Origin: an uncultured Thalassotalea sp.
GTDB lineage: Bacteria > Pseudomonadota > Gammaproteobacteria > Enterobacterales > Alteromonadaceae
NCBI GenBank assembly: GCA_947502355.1
Contig: CANMZP010000014.1
Coordinates: 1 to 64,000, forward strand
Direction: 5' to 3'
Length of the DNA: 64,000 nt
Positions 1 through 8,139 of this stretch are shown here, piece after piece. The notes under the pieces were generated by a model, which was given only the letters and a program-made list of their open reading frames with translations, ran no database searches and was not told the DNA's origin. Position numbers and translations under genes: made by a program. Within the stretch, counting starts at the first letter, position 1, and every line of letters starts with the position of its first letter.

Positions 1-3
1 ATA

Positions 4-80
4 TGGTGGCTACACCGGGACTCGAACCTGGGACCCCATCATTATGAGTGATGTGCTCTAACCAACTGAGCTATGTAGCC
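4..80 (-). tRNA. tRNA-Met (CAT), elongator
   Basis: The reverse strand folds as a complete 77-nt tRNA with a 7-bp acceptor stem (GGCTACA paired with TGTAGCC), a D-loop containing AGCTCAGTTGGTTAGAGC, an anticodon loop TCATAAT with anticodon CAT, a T-loop GTTCGAGTC and an encoded 3' CCA. The body closely resembles E. coli elongator tRNA-Met. The initiator type is excluded because the first base pair of the acceptor stem is a standard G-C pair. It lies alone at the window start. Confidence 0.95.
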
Positions 81-339
81 TTACCATTTCTTGCTAGGTC
101 GCCCTAAGCAAGTGCGGCGTATTATGCAAATCTGGCTTGGACTCGTCAACTCTTTTTTTGAAAAAAACATGACTTTTTTTCTGTTTGCTTAAAGAGTCGT
201 CGATTTGTCGGTTAAATACGCGCTTTTTTGTTTGAGAACGCGTATGAACGTAATAAACGTTACCCGAATGTAACCACTTTAAGCCATAAAAAGTGGTTAC
301 TTGGGACGCTCGTATGGGTCTTTACGGAGCGTACTTCGA
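81..339. other. Intergenic, inverted repeat downstream of the RND permease
   Basis: I see no gene here. GTAACCACTTT at 270-280 and AAAGTGGTTAC at 290-300 form a perfect 11-bp inverted repeat with a 9-nt loop. It lies about 40 bp beyond the stop codon of the minus-strand efflux permease, so it may end or stabilise that transcript. There is no T-tract, so a classical terminator is not certain. Confidence 0.45.
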
Positions 340-3300
340 TTAATAGTTCTGGCTTACCTTAAAATGTTTGCGTTTGGCCAATAAATAAAATGCAGCTGGC
401 ACAAAATAAAAGGAGAGTAGGGTGGTTAACACCGTACCACCCGCAATGGCTACCGCAAAAGGAGGCCACATGCCACCACCAGATAATATCAGCGGCAAAA
501 AGCCGCCAACGGTGGTAATGGTGGTTGAGCTAATATGTCGAGTACAGCTAAGCACGCCTTTGGTGATGGCATTAACATCGGCTTTAACGGCTTCTTTATC
601 GCTTTTTAGCTCGGCCAGGATCACAATGGCCGAGTTAATCGCCAGACCCATTAAGCCTAACAAGCCAAGGATAACATTAAAACCAAACGGATAATTAAAC
701 ACATAAATGCTTAATAACCCTAACCCGGCAGACATAAAGGCCGATAAAAAAATGATGCTAGCAATACGGAACGAATTAAATGATAACACCACGATGGTAA
801 TAAGCATGGTGACTATAATGCCAACACTGCTCATTAGCTTACCAACCGCTTTATTTCGAGCATCGGATTCACCGCCCACTTGCAAGCGATAGCCTGTCGG
901 CATGGTAATGTTTTCATCTTCGAGTGTTTGCAAAATTTTATTGAGCGGTACCGAGGGCAAAACACCGGCACGCACATACCCTTCAATCACATTGACTCGC
1001 ATGCCATCGCGGTGAGGGATCGCGGCACGTGACGGCTCTATCAATACCTCACTCACTGCCGATAACGGGATAAACTCGCCCGTTGCAGGGTTAACCACAG
1101 GGAAATTATTTAATTGATTGAGTTGCTCACGATTATGAGCTTCGGTTCGCACCCTGACGTTAATCGATTCGGTTGATTCAACAACCGAGCCTTGCACAAC
1201 CCCATCAAGGCCGACTTCTAATTGTTTGGCAATCGATGCTAAGTCAAGGTTAAGCGCGTTTAATGTATCTTCATCGGCACGGATCCAAGCTTTTGCCGTG
1301 GCATCAGATAAGGTTGCTCGGCTATGCACAATATCTTCCGTTTTGGCAAATACATTTCTAAGCTGTTCACCCAATTGCTTTAACGTATCTAGGTTCGGAC
1401 CAAAAATCCGAATTTCAATAGGGGCGTTAAACGGTGGGCCCTGTTCTAGTTTTCTAACCAAGATTTGCGCTTTGGGAAACTGCATATCAAGGTATTCTTG
1501 TAATTGTGGGATCAGTTGGTTGGCTGCTTCAAAATCAACCGCGGATACCATGGCCTGTGCGTAGTTTTTCATGCCATCTTTATTAGAGATTAAGTTGTAA
1601 TAAAAGGAAGGGGCACTTTTGCCAATAAACCATTGCAGCGATTTTATCTCGTCGAATTTGGCAAGGGAGGCCGAAATATCGTTGGTGGCATCATAGGTTG
1701 CTTGTAAACTGCCATGTGGTGACAAGAACAACTCTATTTGAAACATATCCCGGTCGGATGCTGGAAAAAATTGTTCATCAAGGTGCTTGGCAACATTAAA
1801 ACCTACGATTGGCAAAATAAAGACCAAGGCAATGGTGATACGAGGGGAAGTAAAAGTAAACGCCAATGACTTTTTAAACCAAGCGTCCAATCTAGGAAAT
1901 TGAACGCCTTGTTGATACCAGTGGTATTCACCTTTGTTGATTTTAATCAATCGACCAGCTAAGCCCGGAATAATGGTGTGAGAAATAATAAAAGAGCCAA
2001 TGAGGGCAAAAATCACACTTAAGGCGATACCGCCAACAAAATCCCCTGCATCACCGGGCATAAGCACGATTGGCATAAAGGCTAAAACGGTCGTCGCGGT
2101 TGAGCCAAGCAATGGTAACCATAAATGTTTAATCGACTCTACAACGGCAACAATGCCTTTAATACCTTGTTGTTTCTTTTGTTGAATGGTGTCGGTCATA
2201 ACAATGGCATTATCGACCATTATCCCCAAGGCGACCACCAAGCCTGTTACCGACATTTGATGAATTGGCAGTCCGTAAAAGTTCATTACCGAGAGGGTAA
2301 ATAACACGGTAAGTGGTAGAGAAAATACCACCACCAATGCCGAACGGGTGCCTAGGGTAAAAAACAGGACTGCGGCAATAAGCACAAAACCTATGATGAT
2401 ATTATTAACCAAATCGGTTAATCGAGTTTCTGTATAGGTATTTTGATCGAATAGGGATTCGGTTTCTATGCTGCTAGGTAATTGGGTATTAAATTTAGCA
2501 ACTTGCTCGTTTACCGCACGGCTCCACAAATCAACACGCGAATTTTTTACCATACGAGTGGCAACCACTAAGGCCGGTTGACCATTAATAATGGCCATTT
2601 CTGTTTTTGGCTCTCGCACCTGACGTTTGACATTGGCTATGTCACCTACTTTTATAGGGGTGTTTTGCGATGACGTAATCGGGATGTCGCGAATTCTATC
2701 GAGAGAGTCCAAGGCCCCTTTTAACTCAATTTGCAGTTGATTCGTACGGTTTACCAGCTTACCGGCAGAAACCTTTACATCTGCTTTGGCAATGGCTTGA
2801 CTGATTTGTTGCAACGATATACCAGCCGTTGCCGCTTGATCCTGATTTACTTCTACTAGGATTTCTTCCGGGTTCTCACCATATACTTCAACAATATCGG
2901 TATCGGGTACCAGCAGTAATTGGGCTTTTAACTCTTTGGCATAGCGACTCATGATTAAAACGTCGCTGTCGCCAAGTCCCACCCAGTTTAAGGCAATGAG
3001 TTGAGTAAAAGCATAAGAGCGTTCGTCTTCAAGGACGGGATCTAAACTGCCAGCAGGCAGTTCCATACGGACATCGTTTAATAAATCGCGTATTCGGGTA
3101 AATACCGGATCAGAGTCTTTTACAAACCCTTCCAGTTTGACTTGAATAACCGATATTTCAGGGCGAGAGGTTGAGGCAAGGTATTCGATTTCGGAAAGTT
3201 TTTGCAGCTTTTGCTCAATTTTTTCGGTAACCAGAGCTTCTACGCGTTCAGCACTTGCGCCGGGAAATGTGGTGATAACACTGGCCGCACGATTGATCAT

Positions 3301-3411
3301 GGATGGATCTTCGGTTCTTGGCAGTACGTGTAATGAAGCCATGCCAGCGACAATAATTAGCGCAATAAGCAACACCAATAAACGGGTGTTTTTAACAAAT
3401 ATCTCAATCAT
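340..3411 (-). CDS. RND-family efflux transporter permease (inner membrane)
   Basis: This 1023-residue protein has the length and layout of proton-driven AcrB/MexB-type pumps: a first membrane helix at residues 10-27, a large periplasmic loop, a membrane block around residues 335-500, a second periplasmic loop and a C-terminal membrane block ending near residue 1015. The TM4 proton-relay region reads GIMVDNAIVM. D400 is kept, but the neighbouring residue is N401, where AcrB has a second Asp. It lies 4 bp after the adaptor gene, so the two form an operon, probably under the divergent TetR protein. The substrate cannot be told from sequence. No outer membrane channel is in the operon; the TolC at 52.6-53.9 kb is an obvious candidate partner. 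Confidence 0.93.
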   Translation of the reverse strand: MIEIFVKNTRLLVLLIALIIVAGMASLHVLPRTEDPSMINRAASVITTFPGASAERVEALVTEKIEQKLQKLSEIEYLASTSRPEISVIQVKLEGFVKDSDPVFTRIRDLLNDVRMELPAGSLDPVLEDERSYAFTQLIALNWVGLGDSDVLIMSRYAKELKAQLLLVPDTDIVEVYGENPEEILVEVNQDQAATAGISLQQISQAIAKADVKVSAGKLVNRTNQLQIELKGALDSLDRIRDIPITSSQNTPIKVGDIANVKRQVREPKTEMAIINGQPALVVATRMVKNSRVDLWSRAVNEQVAKFNTQLPSSIETESLFDQNTYTETRLTDLVNNIIIGFVLIAAVLFFTLGTRSALVVVFSLPLTVLFTLSVMNFYGLPIHQMSVTGLVVALGIMVDNAIVMTDTIQQKKQQGIKGIVAVVESIKHLWLPLLGSTATTVLAFMPIVLMPGDAGDFVGGIALSVIFALIGSFIISHTIIPGLAGRLIKINKGEYHWYQQGVQFPRLDAWFKKSLAFTFTSPRITIALVFILPIVGFNVAKHLDEQFFPASDRDMFQIELFLSPHGSLQATYDATNDISASLAKFDEIKSLQWFIGKSAPSFYYNLISNKDGMKNYAQAMVSAVDFEAANQLIPQLQEYLDMQFPKAQILVRKLEQGPPFNAPIEIRIFGPNLDTLKQLGEQLRNVFAKTEDIVHSRATLSDATAKAWIRADEDTLNALNLDLASIAKQLEVGLDGVVQGSVVESTESINVRVRTEAHNREQLNQLNNFPVVNPATGEFIPLSAVSEVLIEPSRAAIPHRDGMRVNVIEGYVRAGVLPSVPLNKILQTLEDENITMPTGYRLQVGGESDARNKAVGKLMSSVGIIVTMLITIVVLSFNSFRIASIIFLSAFMSAGLGLLSIYVFNYPFGFNVILGLLGLMGLAINSAIVILAELKSDKEAVKADVNAITKGVLSCTRHISSTTITTVGGFLPLILSGGGMWPPFAVAIAGGTVLTTLLSFYFVPAAFYLLAKRKHFKVSQNY

Positions 3412-3415
3412 TGGC

Positions 3416-4585
3416 TTACTTACCTAACGTGTTAATTTTAACAAGTTGATTGGGTACTACCTTATGAAGCCCCCCAGCTAATAGCGGTTGTTGCTCATCA
3501 AGGTTGGCTCGGATAAAGGCTCGGTCTTGCTCGACATGAATAACGTCAACACTATGTGGGATCAGCTTAAATAATGGGCTTTCTTCTTGAGCTTGCAGGG
3601 TATAAATATTCCAAGTACCTCGGATGCCATCAGTGATCGCTGTAACAGGCACCCAGTAGCCGGGCTGCGGATAGAATTGTTCAAATTCAAAATAACCAAT
3701 CTGGTTATTAAATACCTTTAAGTCTTTAGGTAGTTCAAAGCGTAATTGAATGGTGCGACTTAAGCGATTAATTTGGGTGTTGATGGCCAGCTCAGCAACT
3801 TCAATATGCTTACCTTCAATGACTAAAGAAAAGCGTTGTTGTTGTGCAATTTGCTTGATTAAATTTTGCGGCACACCTACTTTGAGTTCGTTATGTGCCG
3901 ATTGTTGTACTTCAAAAGCAATGGTTGAACTGTTAACCACTTCGCCAATGTTTATATTGCGTTTATTTACCACACCGTCGAAAGGTGCGATGATTTTGGT
4001 GTGCTTTATTTGATAATTTTTGGCGTTAATGCTGGCTTGTAGTTGCTGGCGTGTCGCCTCTAATACTTGTAACTGGGCGGTAATTTCATCAAAAGATTGT
4101 ACCGAGGTATAGCCGTCATCAATTAAGGTGTTTACCCGATTTAAGCTGGATTTTGCCAACACCATCTCCGCATCAATTTGTTGCAATTGAGCCGATAACT
4201 GCTTGAGTTCAATATGCAACAATTCACTGTCGAGTGTGGCCAAAAGCTGGCCTTTTTGTACCTGATTTCCTTCAAATGCGTAGATACTTTGTACGCGACC
4301 CGGTACTTCCAGGTTTAGATTAGCCACCTGCATACTTTGCGTGGTACCGGAAAAACGACGGTTGACTTTATAGCCATCAAGGGGGATCAGAGCTGTTGTG
4401 ACAACACTGTGATAATAAACTTGTTTGTCCGTTTTTGAACCCGCATCGTTAGCTTGACTGCAACCAATAAGAAGCATGGTACTTAGGAGCATACGACTAA
4501 GAAGTAAAAAAGCGCTTTTCGAGTGCGTCGAAATCGGTTTCGCCGAAGGGGATAATAAAAATGTTTTCTTGGCAATTCGCATCAT
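3416..4585 (-). CDS. RND efflux periplasmic adaptor subunit (membrane fusion lipoprotein)
   Basis: This 389-residue HlyD/AcrA-type adaptor bridges the permease and an outer membrane channel. The N-terminus carries a hydrophobic stretch ending in a lipobox-like LLIGC (Cys42), so a lipoprotein anchor is likely. A biotinyl-lipoyl-like half motif (LEVPGRVQSIYAFEGNQVQK, about residues 90-110) is followed by a coiled-coil hairpin rich in Leu/Gln and then by beta-barrel domains. The first 25 residues before the signal core are longer than usual, and the internal Met at residue 32 is a possible alternative start. It is the first gene of the pump operon; the TetR operators lie directly upstream. Confidence 0.9.
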   Translation of the reverse strand: MMRIAKKTFLLSPSAKPISTHSKSAFLLLSRMLLSTMLLIGCSQANDAGSKTDKQVYYHSVVTTALIPLDGYKVNRRFSGTTQSMQVANLNLEVPGRVQSIYAFEGNQVQKGQLLATLDSELLHIELKQLSAQLQQIDAEMVLAKSSLNRVNTLIDDGYTSVQSFDEITAQLQVLEATRQQLQASINAKNYQIKHTKIIAPFDGVVNKRNINIGEVVNSSTIAFEVQQSAHNELKVGVPQNLIKQIAQQQRFSLVIEGKHIEVAELAINTQINRLSRTIQLRFELPKDLKVFNNQIGYFEFEQFYPQPGYWVPVTAITDGIRGTWNIYTLQAQEESPLFKLIPHSVDVIHVEQDRAFIRANLDEQQPLLAGGLHKVVPNQLVKINTLGK

Positions 4586-4619
4586 AAAAATATCTGTTAG
4601 TAAATATTAAGTTAAAAAA

Positions 4620-4668
4620 TGGACTGGTTAGTCCAGTTTATGCAAATAAAACTAGACTGTCCAGTCTA
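4620..4668. promoter_or_regulatory. Two palindromic operators between RND operon and TetR gene
   Basis: Two perfect inverted repeats sit in the divergent promoter region: TGGACT-4 nt-AGTCCA at 4620-4635, and TAGACTG-TC-CAGTCTA at 4653-4668. Both carry the half-site GACT/AGTC and are about 33 bp (three helical turns) apart. This is the expected arrangement for a TetR-family repressor that controls both itself and the pump. The binding protein is inferred from position. Confidence 0.7.
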
Positions 4669-4737
4669 TTTTGTTACACTTTATGCGAAAAGGTTTACAA
4701 GGTTTTAACGTGATCTTTGAGTTTAAAAGGTGAAAAT

Positions 4738-5385
4738 GTGACACACACGGAAAAAAAGGAACTGCGTTCACGCAGTAAAAATGAGTTAAAGCGCAATAAT
4801 ATTCTTATGTCGGCTTCCAAGCTGTTTTGCGAACTTGGTTTTAGTGCGACCAGTATGGATAAAGTGGCAAAATTAGCTGGCGTATCAAAGCAAACAGTTT
4901 ACAGTCACTTTGGCAATAAAGATGATTTGTTTGTTGCCTCAATTGTTTGTAAATGCGAAAAGTTTGAATTACTCGTCGGCAGCCAGCAGGTTGAACAAGA
5001 CCCAAAAACGACCTTGGAAGGATTTGCCAATCGATTTATTTCCATGCTGTTATCGGACGAGGGGATTGCCATTCACCGGGTTTGTGCATCGGAAGCAAAA
5101 AATAACGCCAAGGTGTCAGAATTGTTTTTTAACGCCGGACCAAAACGCGTTATTGCTAGCTTAAGTGAATGTTTTGAAAGGTTTAATCAACAAAACTTGC
5201 TAAACATAAGCGATTGCCATTGTGCCGCCATTCAGTTTGTTTCGATGATCCGTGGTGAAGCCGTGATGCGCCGTGAATACAATACGCAAATACAGCTTAC
5301 CGCAGATGAAATCAATAGCTATATCAAGCAAAGCATAGAATTGTTCCTTCGCGGTTATGGGTATAGTGAACCGTCGCAGTGTTAA
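4738..5385 (+). CDS. TetR/AcrR-family transcriptional regulator
   Basis: From a GTG at 4738 this encodes 215 residues. I prefer this start to the upstream TTG at 4717 because AAAAGG lies 7 nt before it. The N-terminal helix-turn-helix (ILMSASKLFCELGFSATSMD, then KLAGVSKQTVYSHFGNKDDLF) is typical of TetR, and the C-terminal part resembles the AcrR-type ligand domain, with a SMIRGEAVMRRE segment. It is divergent from the RND adaptor/permease operon and most likely represses it by binding the two palindromes at 4620-4668. The inducing ligand is unknown. Confidence 0.9.
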   Translation: MTHTEKKELRSRSKNELKRNNILMSASKLFCELGFSATSMDKVAKLAGVSKQTVYSHFGNKDDLFVASIVCKCEKFELLVGSQQVEQDPKTTLEGFANRFISMLLSDEGIAIHRVCASEAKNNAKVSELFFNAGPKRVIASLSECFERFNQQNLLNISDCHCAAIQFVSMIRGEAVMRREYNTQIQLTADEINSYIKQSIELFLRGYGYSEPSQC

Positions 5386-5393
5386 TCTTTTAA

Positions 5394-5634
5394 CGCCGAA
5401 AGGCTCATGGATGAACTATTTACACCCCAACACGCATCTAGAATAAGTACGACGTCATCCCGGAAAATTAATATAAGGGAGCCGAAGCGAGCGTATATTA
5501 ATTTGTCCGGGACCTCATTGAACGTGCTGTGTGTTTATCCATTCAGCCTTTTAACATATGGGTTATTCGATAAATTTTATTGTTTCTATGCACATTTTAA
5601 ATTCAGGAGATTGCGCCCAAAAACATAAAGCAAT
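5394..5634. repeat. Hairpin repeat element and one stray GGATG unit
   Basis: Just after the TetR stop, GCCGAAAGGCTCATGGATGA (about 5395-5414) is a single copy of the motif that recurs in the array at 5635. Further on, TCCCGGAAAATTAATATA (5458-5475) pairs with TATATTAATTTGTCCGGGA (5494-5512) apart from one bulged base, around an 18-nt loop rich in GCGAGCG. This is a 55-bp near-perfect hairpin of the kind dispersed in intergenic regions of related genomes. I found no convincing gene here. Confidence 0.6.
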
Positions 5635-5911
5635 GACGTGCAGGGATGCACTAATAGCGATAGATTCAGGATGAATGTTCTCTATCGATGACGTGCAGGG
5701 ATGCACTAATGCCGAAAGGCTCATGGATGAGCGCATTCATTCGGTGACGTGCAGGGATGCACTAATAGCGATAGATTCAGGATGAATGTTCTCTATCGAT
5801 GACGTGCAAGGATGCACTAATGCCGAAAGGCTCATGGATGAGCGCATTCATTCGGTGACGTGCAGGGATGCACTAATGCCGAAAGGCCCATGGATGACAT
5901 TCATTCGGAGA
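5635..5911. repeat. Tandem array of GGATG-loop mini-hairpins (alternating 55/56-bp units)
   Basis: Five units start at 5635, 5690, 5746, 5801 and 5857. Each begins with GACGTGCAGGGATGCAC (one copy has GCAAGGATGC). Units 1 and 3 continue with a segment closed by CGATAGA/TCTATCG and holding ATTCAGGATGAAT. Units 2 and 4 continue with one closed by CCGAA/TTCGG and holding GCTCATGGATGAGC. Unit 5 is a degenerate form of the second type. Every core is a 4-5 bp stem with a GGA-containing loop, giving ten GGATG motifs in about 260 bp. The 111-bp double unit is almost identical in both copies, so the array arose by recent duplication. It may be a structured repeat or a CsrA-binding RNA. Confidence 0.75.
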
Positions 5912-5976
5912 CGGCGTTCTATTTGAGTTTGAAAGACTATAAGTGGCACCGAAGGGTCACACGCTTTTAACAGGAG

Positions 5977-5996
5977 ATCCTCGACTTCTCGAGGAT
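5977..5996. terminator. Hairpin downstream of the GGATG array
   Basis: ATCCTCGA and TCGAGGAT form a perfect 8-bp stem around CTTC. A short T-rich stretch (ATCTTTTTAG) follows about 8 nt later on the plus strand. The surrounding GGAGATCCT...AGGATGACG text looks like a dispersed intergenic repeat, so the terminator role is only possible. Confidence 0.4.
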
Positions 5997-6136
5997 GACG
6001 TTATCTTTTTAGCTATCGCTTCAATTGGCAACCTGCGCCTATCAGTCATTTCTCCGGCAGATAAAGATGCTTTTTTACCTGTGTTTACCGAGATGATATT
6101 AACCCTTAAAACAACTTCTTTCATTCAAGATTTTCT

Positions 6137-6403
6137 TTACTTGATGATGCCTCTTTCTTTGAGTAAAGCCGTTTTGAAGTCATCGTGATGATCTTTTGCG
6201 AGTCCAGGTATCATGGCATCTTTTGGCGCATTGCGCATTTTAAGGTGGTAAATTAACACATCATCAGAGAGATTTTCGATCCCTTCTTTATATCCAGCTT
6301 CTTCTGCCAGTTTGACAAGAAATTGCAGCAAGTTCATATCGGAATCTTTTTGCCATTCAGGTTGCAGTAATTCGATTAGCTCATTAATACGATGATAATT
6401 CAT
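6137..6403 (-). CDS. yihD: YihD family protein (DUF1040)
   Basis: This 88-residue protein matches E. coli YihD along its whole length: [20 protein letters not shown] at the N-terminus, then [25 protein letters not shown] and the C-terminal [15 protein letters not shown]. It is a small soluble protein of uncertain function with no signal peptide or catalytic motif that I can recognise. It stands alone, between the GGATG array and a MITE-like element, so the context gives no hint of its role. Confidence 0.9.
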   Translation of the reverse strand: MNYHRINELIELLQPEWQKDSDMNLLQFLVKLAEEAGYKEGIENLSDDVLIYHLKMRNAPKDAMIPGLAKDHHDDFKTALLKERGIIK

Positions 6404-6457
6404 AGGGATCTCTTTGTTTTGATTTTAGGCAATATTAACAAACCCCACGGCAAAGGC

Positions 6458-6704
6458 CTAGGGTCTGTTTATCTTTGGTGATGATTTTTGCAGCGAATTG
6501 TTTGGTGATTCTATAAGTCTTTTTCACTTTGGAATGCTTATTGCCTTTCACATTGAAAAAACGCAGTAGAATTGCCAAACAAACGGTGTCCGTAAGATTC
6601 ACATCAACAACGACAAAACAGAATATTTATATTTTTAGCCAATAAGTAGAAATTCCATTCAACTTAAGAACAAAAGTTATACAGCAAAGATCAACAGACC
6701 CTAG
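6458..6704. mobile_element. MITE-like element with 16-bp terminal inverted repeats
   Basis: GGTCTGTTTATCTTTG (6462-6477) and CAAAGATCAACAGACC (6685-6700) are inverted repeats with one mismatch. Both ends are bordered by CTAG (6458-6461 and 6701-6704), which fits a 4-bp target duplication of the YTAR type known for IS5-group transposases. Because CTAG is self-complementary it could equally be part of the ends. The roughly 239-bp core has no open reading frame of use, so it would depend on a transposase elsewhere. It fills most of the gap between yihD and nagR. Confidence 0.65.
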
Positions 6705-6726
6705 CGGCTGTTTCATTTTCAATGAC

Positions 6727-7746
6727 TTAAGAAGGGGCTTGTGAGGTGGAATCTCTCACTAAGAGTGCCGGAGTAAATTGTTGGCAATTTTGCTCTCGTT
6801 CTTTGTGGCGAATATCATCAATTAATAATGCTGTCGCTTGTTCCGCGATGCTCTGATTCGGTTGATTGGCGGTGGTGATTTTCGGCCAGGTTTGTCTTGA
6901 AAACGGGCTGTTCTCAAAACCGACAATCGACATTTCTGCAGGTATATCAACATTTTTCAATCGTGATGCAAATAATGCCCCCGCAGCAATCTCATCGTTA
7001 CAGGCAAAAATGGCGGTAGGCCTTTGCTTATATTTAAGTAACTGTTCAGCACCTGCCACGCCTGATTCAAACGAATATTTTCCATCAATAATCATTTGCT
7101 TATCAATGGAAATATCGTGCTCATTCAGCGCTTTTTTATACCCTGACAGGCGTTCTGATGTCGATTTGTGCTCTTTTTCACCAGACAGAAAAGCGATTTT
7201 ATTATGACCAAGATTGATTAAATGATCGGTAAGCGTATAGGCGGCATCAAAGTCATTGACCATAATGCAAGGTTCGTTGGTGTCGGGTTCATTATGACCA
7301 GAAAAAATGCGCACAAACTTAACCTTTAACTCGGTTAGCCTATCGGTAATTTCATCCATCTCGGAAAAAGGCGGGGTAAGAACCACACCGGCGACTCTTG
7401 AATGGGTGATGACATTACTGATCTCGTCAATTATCCCGCTTGATTTGGCATTACAGGGATGAATTAACAATTCAAAATTTTGCTTTTTACATTCATTTAA
7501 TATGCCATTTTGCATATCAATAACGTAGTACGCATTTGGGTTATCGTAAATGTAAGCGATGCTATAGGAATTGGTACCAGCCAACGAGCGCGCAGCCAAA
7601 TTAGGTTGGTAATTAAGCTCTTCAATCGCTTTCATTACCTTCGTCTTGGTTGCTTCACGGACCGAAGGTTCGTTATTTGTTACCCGTGATACAGTCTTTA
7701 TGGATACACCAGCAAGTTTTGCGACATCGTTTATGGTTACTTTCAT
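6727..7746 (-). CDS. nagR: LacI-family repressor, probable NagR (GlcNAc/chitin catabolism)
   Basis: This 339-residue LacI/GalR protein has an N-terminal helix-turn-helix (TINDVAKLAGVSIKTVSRVTN) with the hinge region ARSLAG, followed by a periplasmic-binding-like effector domain (AIFACNDEIAAGA, SIVGFENSPF). It is divergent from a chitin/GlcNAc uptake and breakdown cluster. The LacI-type palindrome at 8043-8058 matches what I recall of NagR sites in Shewanella and relatives. By analogy it would repress the cluster and release it when GlcNAc or its phosphate is present. The effector is inferred, and the gene name rests on context. Confidence 0.85.
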   Translation of the reverse strand: MKVTINDVAKLAGVSIKTVSRVTNNEPSVREATKTKVMKAIEELNYQPNLAARSLAGTNSYSIAYIYDNPNAYYVIDMQNGILNECKKQNFELLIHPCNAKSSGIIDEISNVITHSRVAGVVLTPPFSEMDEITDRLTELKVKFVRIFSGHNEPDTNEPCIMVNDFDAAYTLTDHLINLGHNKIAFLSGEKEHKSTSERLSGYKKALNEHDISIDKQMIIDGKYSFESGVAGAEQLLKYKQRPTAIFACNDEIAAGALFASRLKNVDIPAEMSIVGFENSPFSRQTWPKITTANQPNQSIAEQATALLIDDIRHKEREQNCQQFTPALLVRDSTSQAPS

Positions 7747-8139
7747 GACCGCCCGAAATATGAAATAAATGACTTGTTCTTAATGCCTAAACGGTACTCC
7801 TAATTGTCTTTTTTTACAAGAGGCTAACGTAAAAAGCAGACCGCACTTTGTCCTTTCGTCGTTTAGATTTTTTCATTGCTGTCGCGTAATTTAGTTTAAA
7901 TGTTAAAAAAAACACACTAACTTTCAACCTCTTAAGCTGTTGTATTTTATCTGTTTTATTTGAAACGAAATGTTGGTTTGTGAAAAATTGTTAAAAACAT
8001 GTAGCAAAACTGTAATTTATTATGTATCTTTAATATCAACTTATGACAGCGTTGTCATTGGGGTTGGTGCCTCAGGTTGTTTTGCAATGGTGTTAATTAA
8101 AGTGTCATTACGATTATAAATAAAAGGGTAGAGAACAAA
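7747..8139. promoter_or_regulatory. Divergent promoter region of the GlcNAc cluster with NagR-type operator
   Basis: This 393-bp gap separates nagR from the TonB receptor gene and holds no gene. ATGACAGCGTTGTCAT at 8043-8058 is a 16-bp LacI-family palindrome (ATGACA/TGTCAT arms, central CG), 82 bp before the receptor start. I found no second copy before sapC, the hexosaminidase or nagP, so this may be the only local control point. Promoter boxes were not assigned with confidence. Confidence 0.75.

Noticed and set aside
422-694. Plus-strand frame inside the RND permease
   Set aside because: It is the antisense shadow of a strongly conserved gene, with no independent support.
5407-5628. Plus-strand reading frame of 73 codons
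   Set aside because: It runs through the hairpin repeat and the stray GGATG motif. The translation has no protein-like pattern and there is no ribosome site.
5635-5911. Possible CRISPR array
   Set aside because: The intervals between repeats are not unique: they alternate between two sequences and have inverted-repeat structure. No cas genes are in the window.
5943-6188. Plus-strand reading frame of 81 codons
   Set aside because: It overlaps the 3' end of yihD in antisense and starts within a repeat-like hairpin. It resembles no protein.
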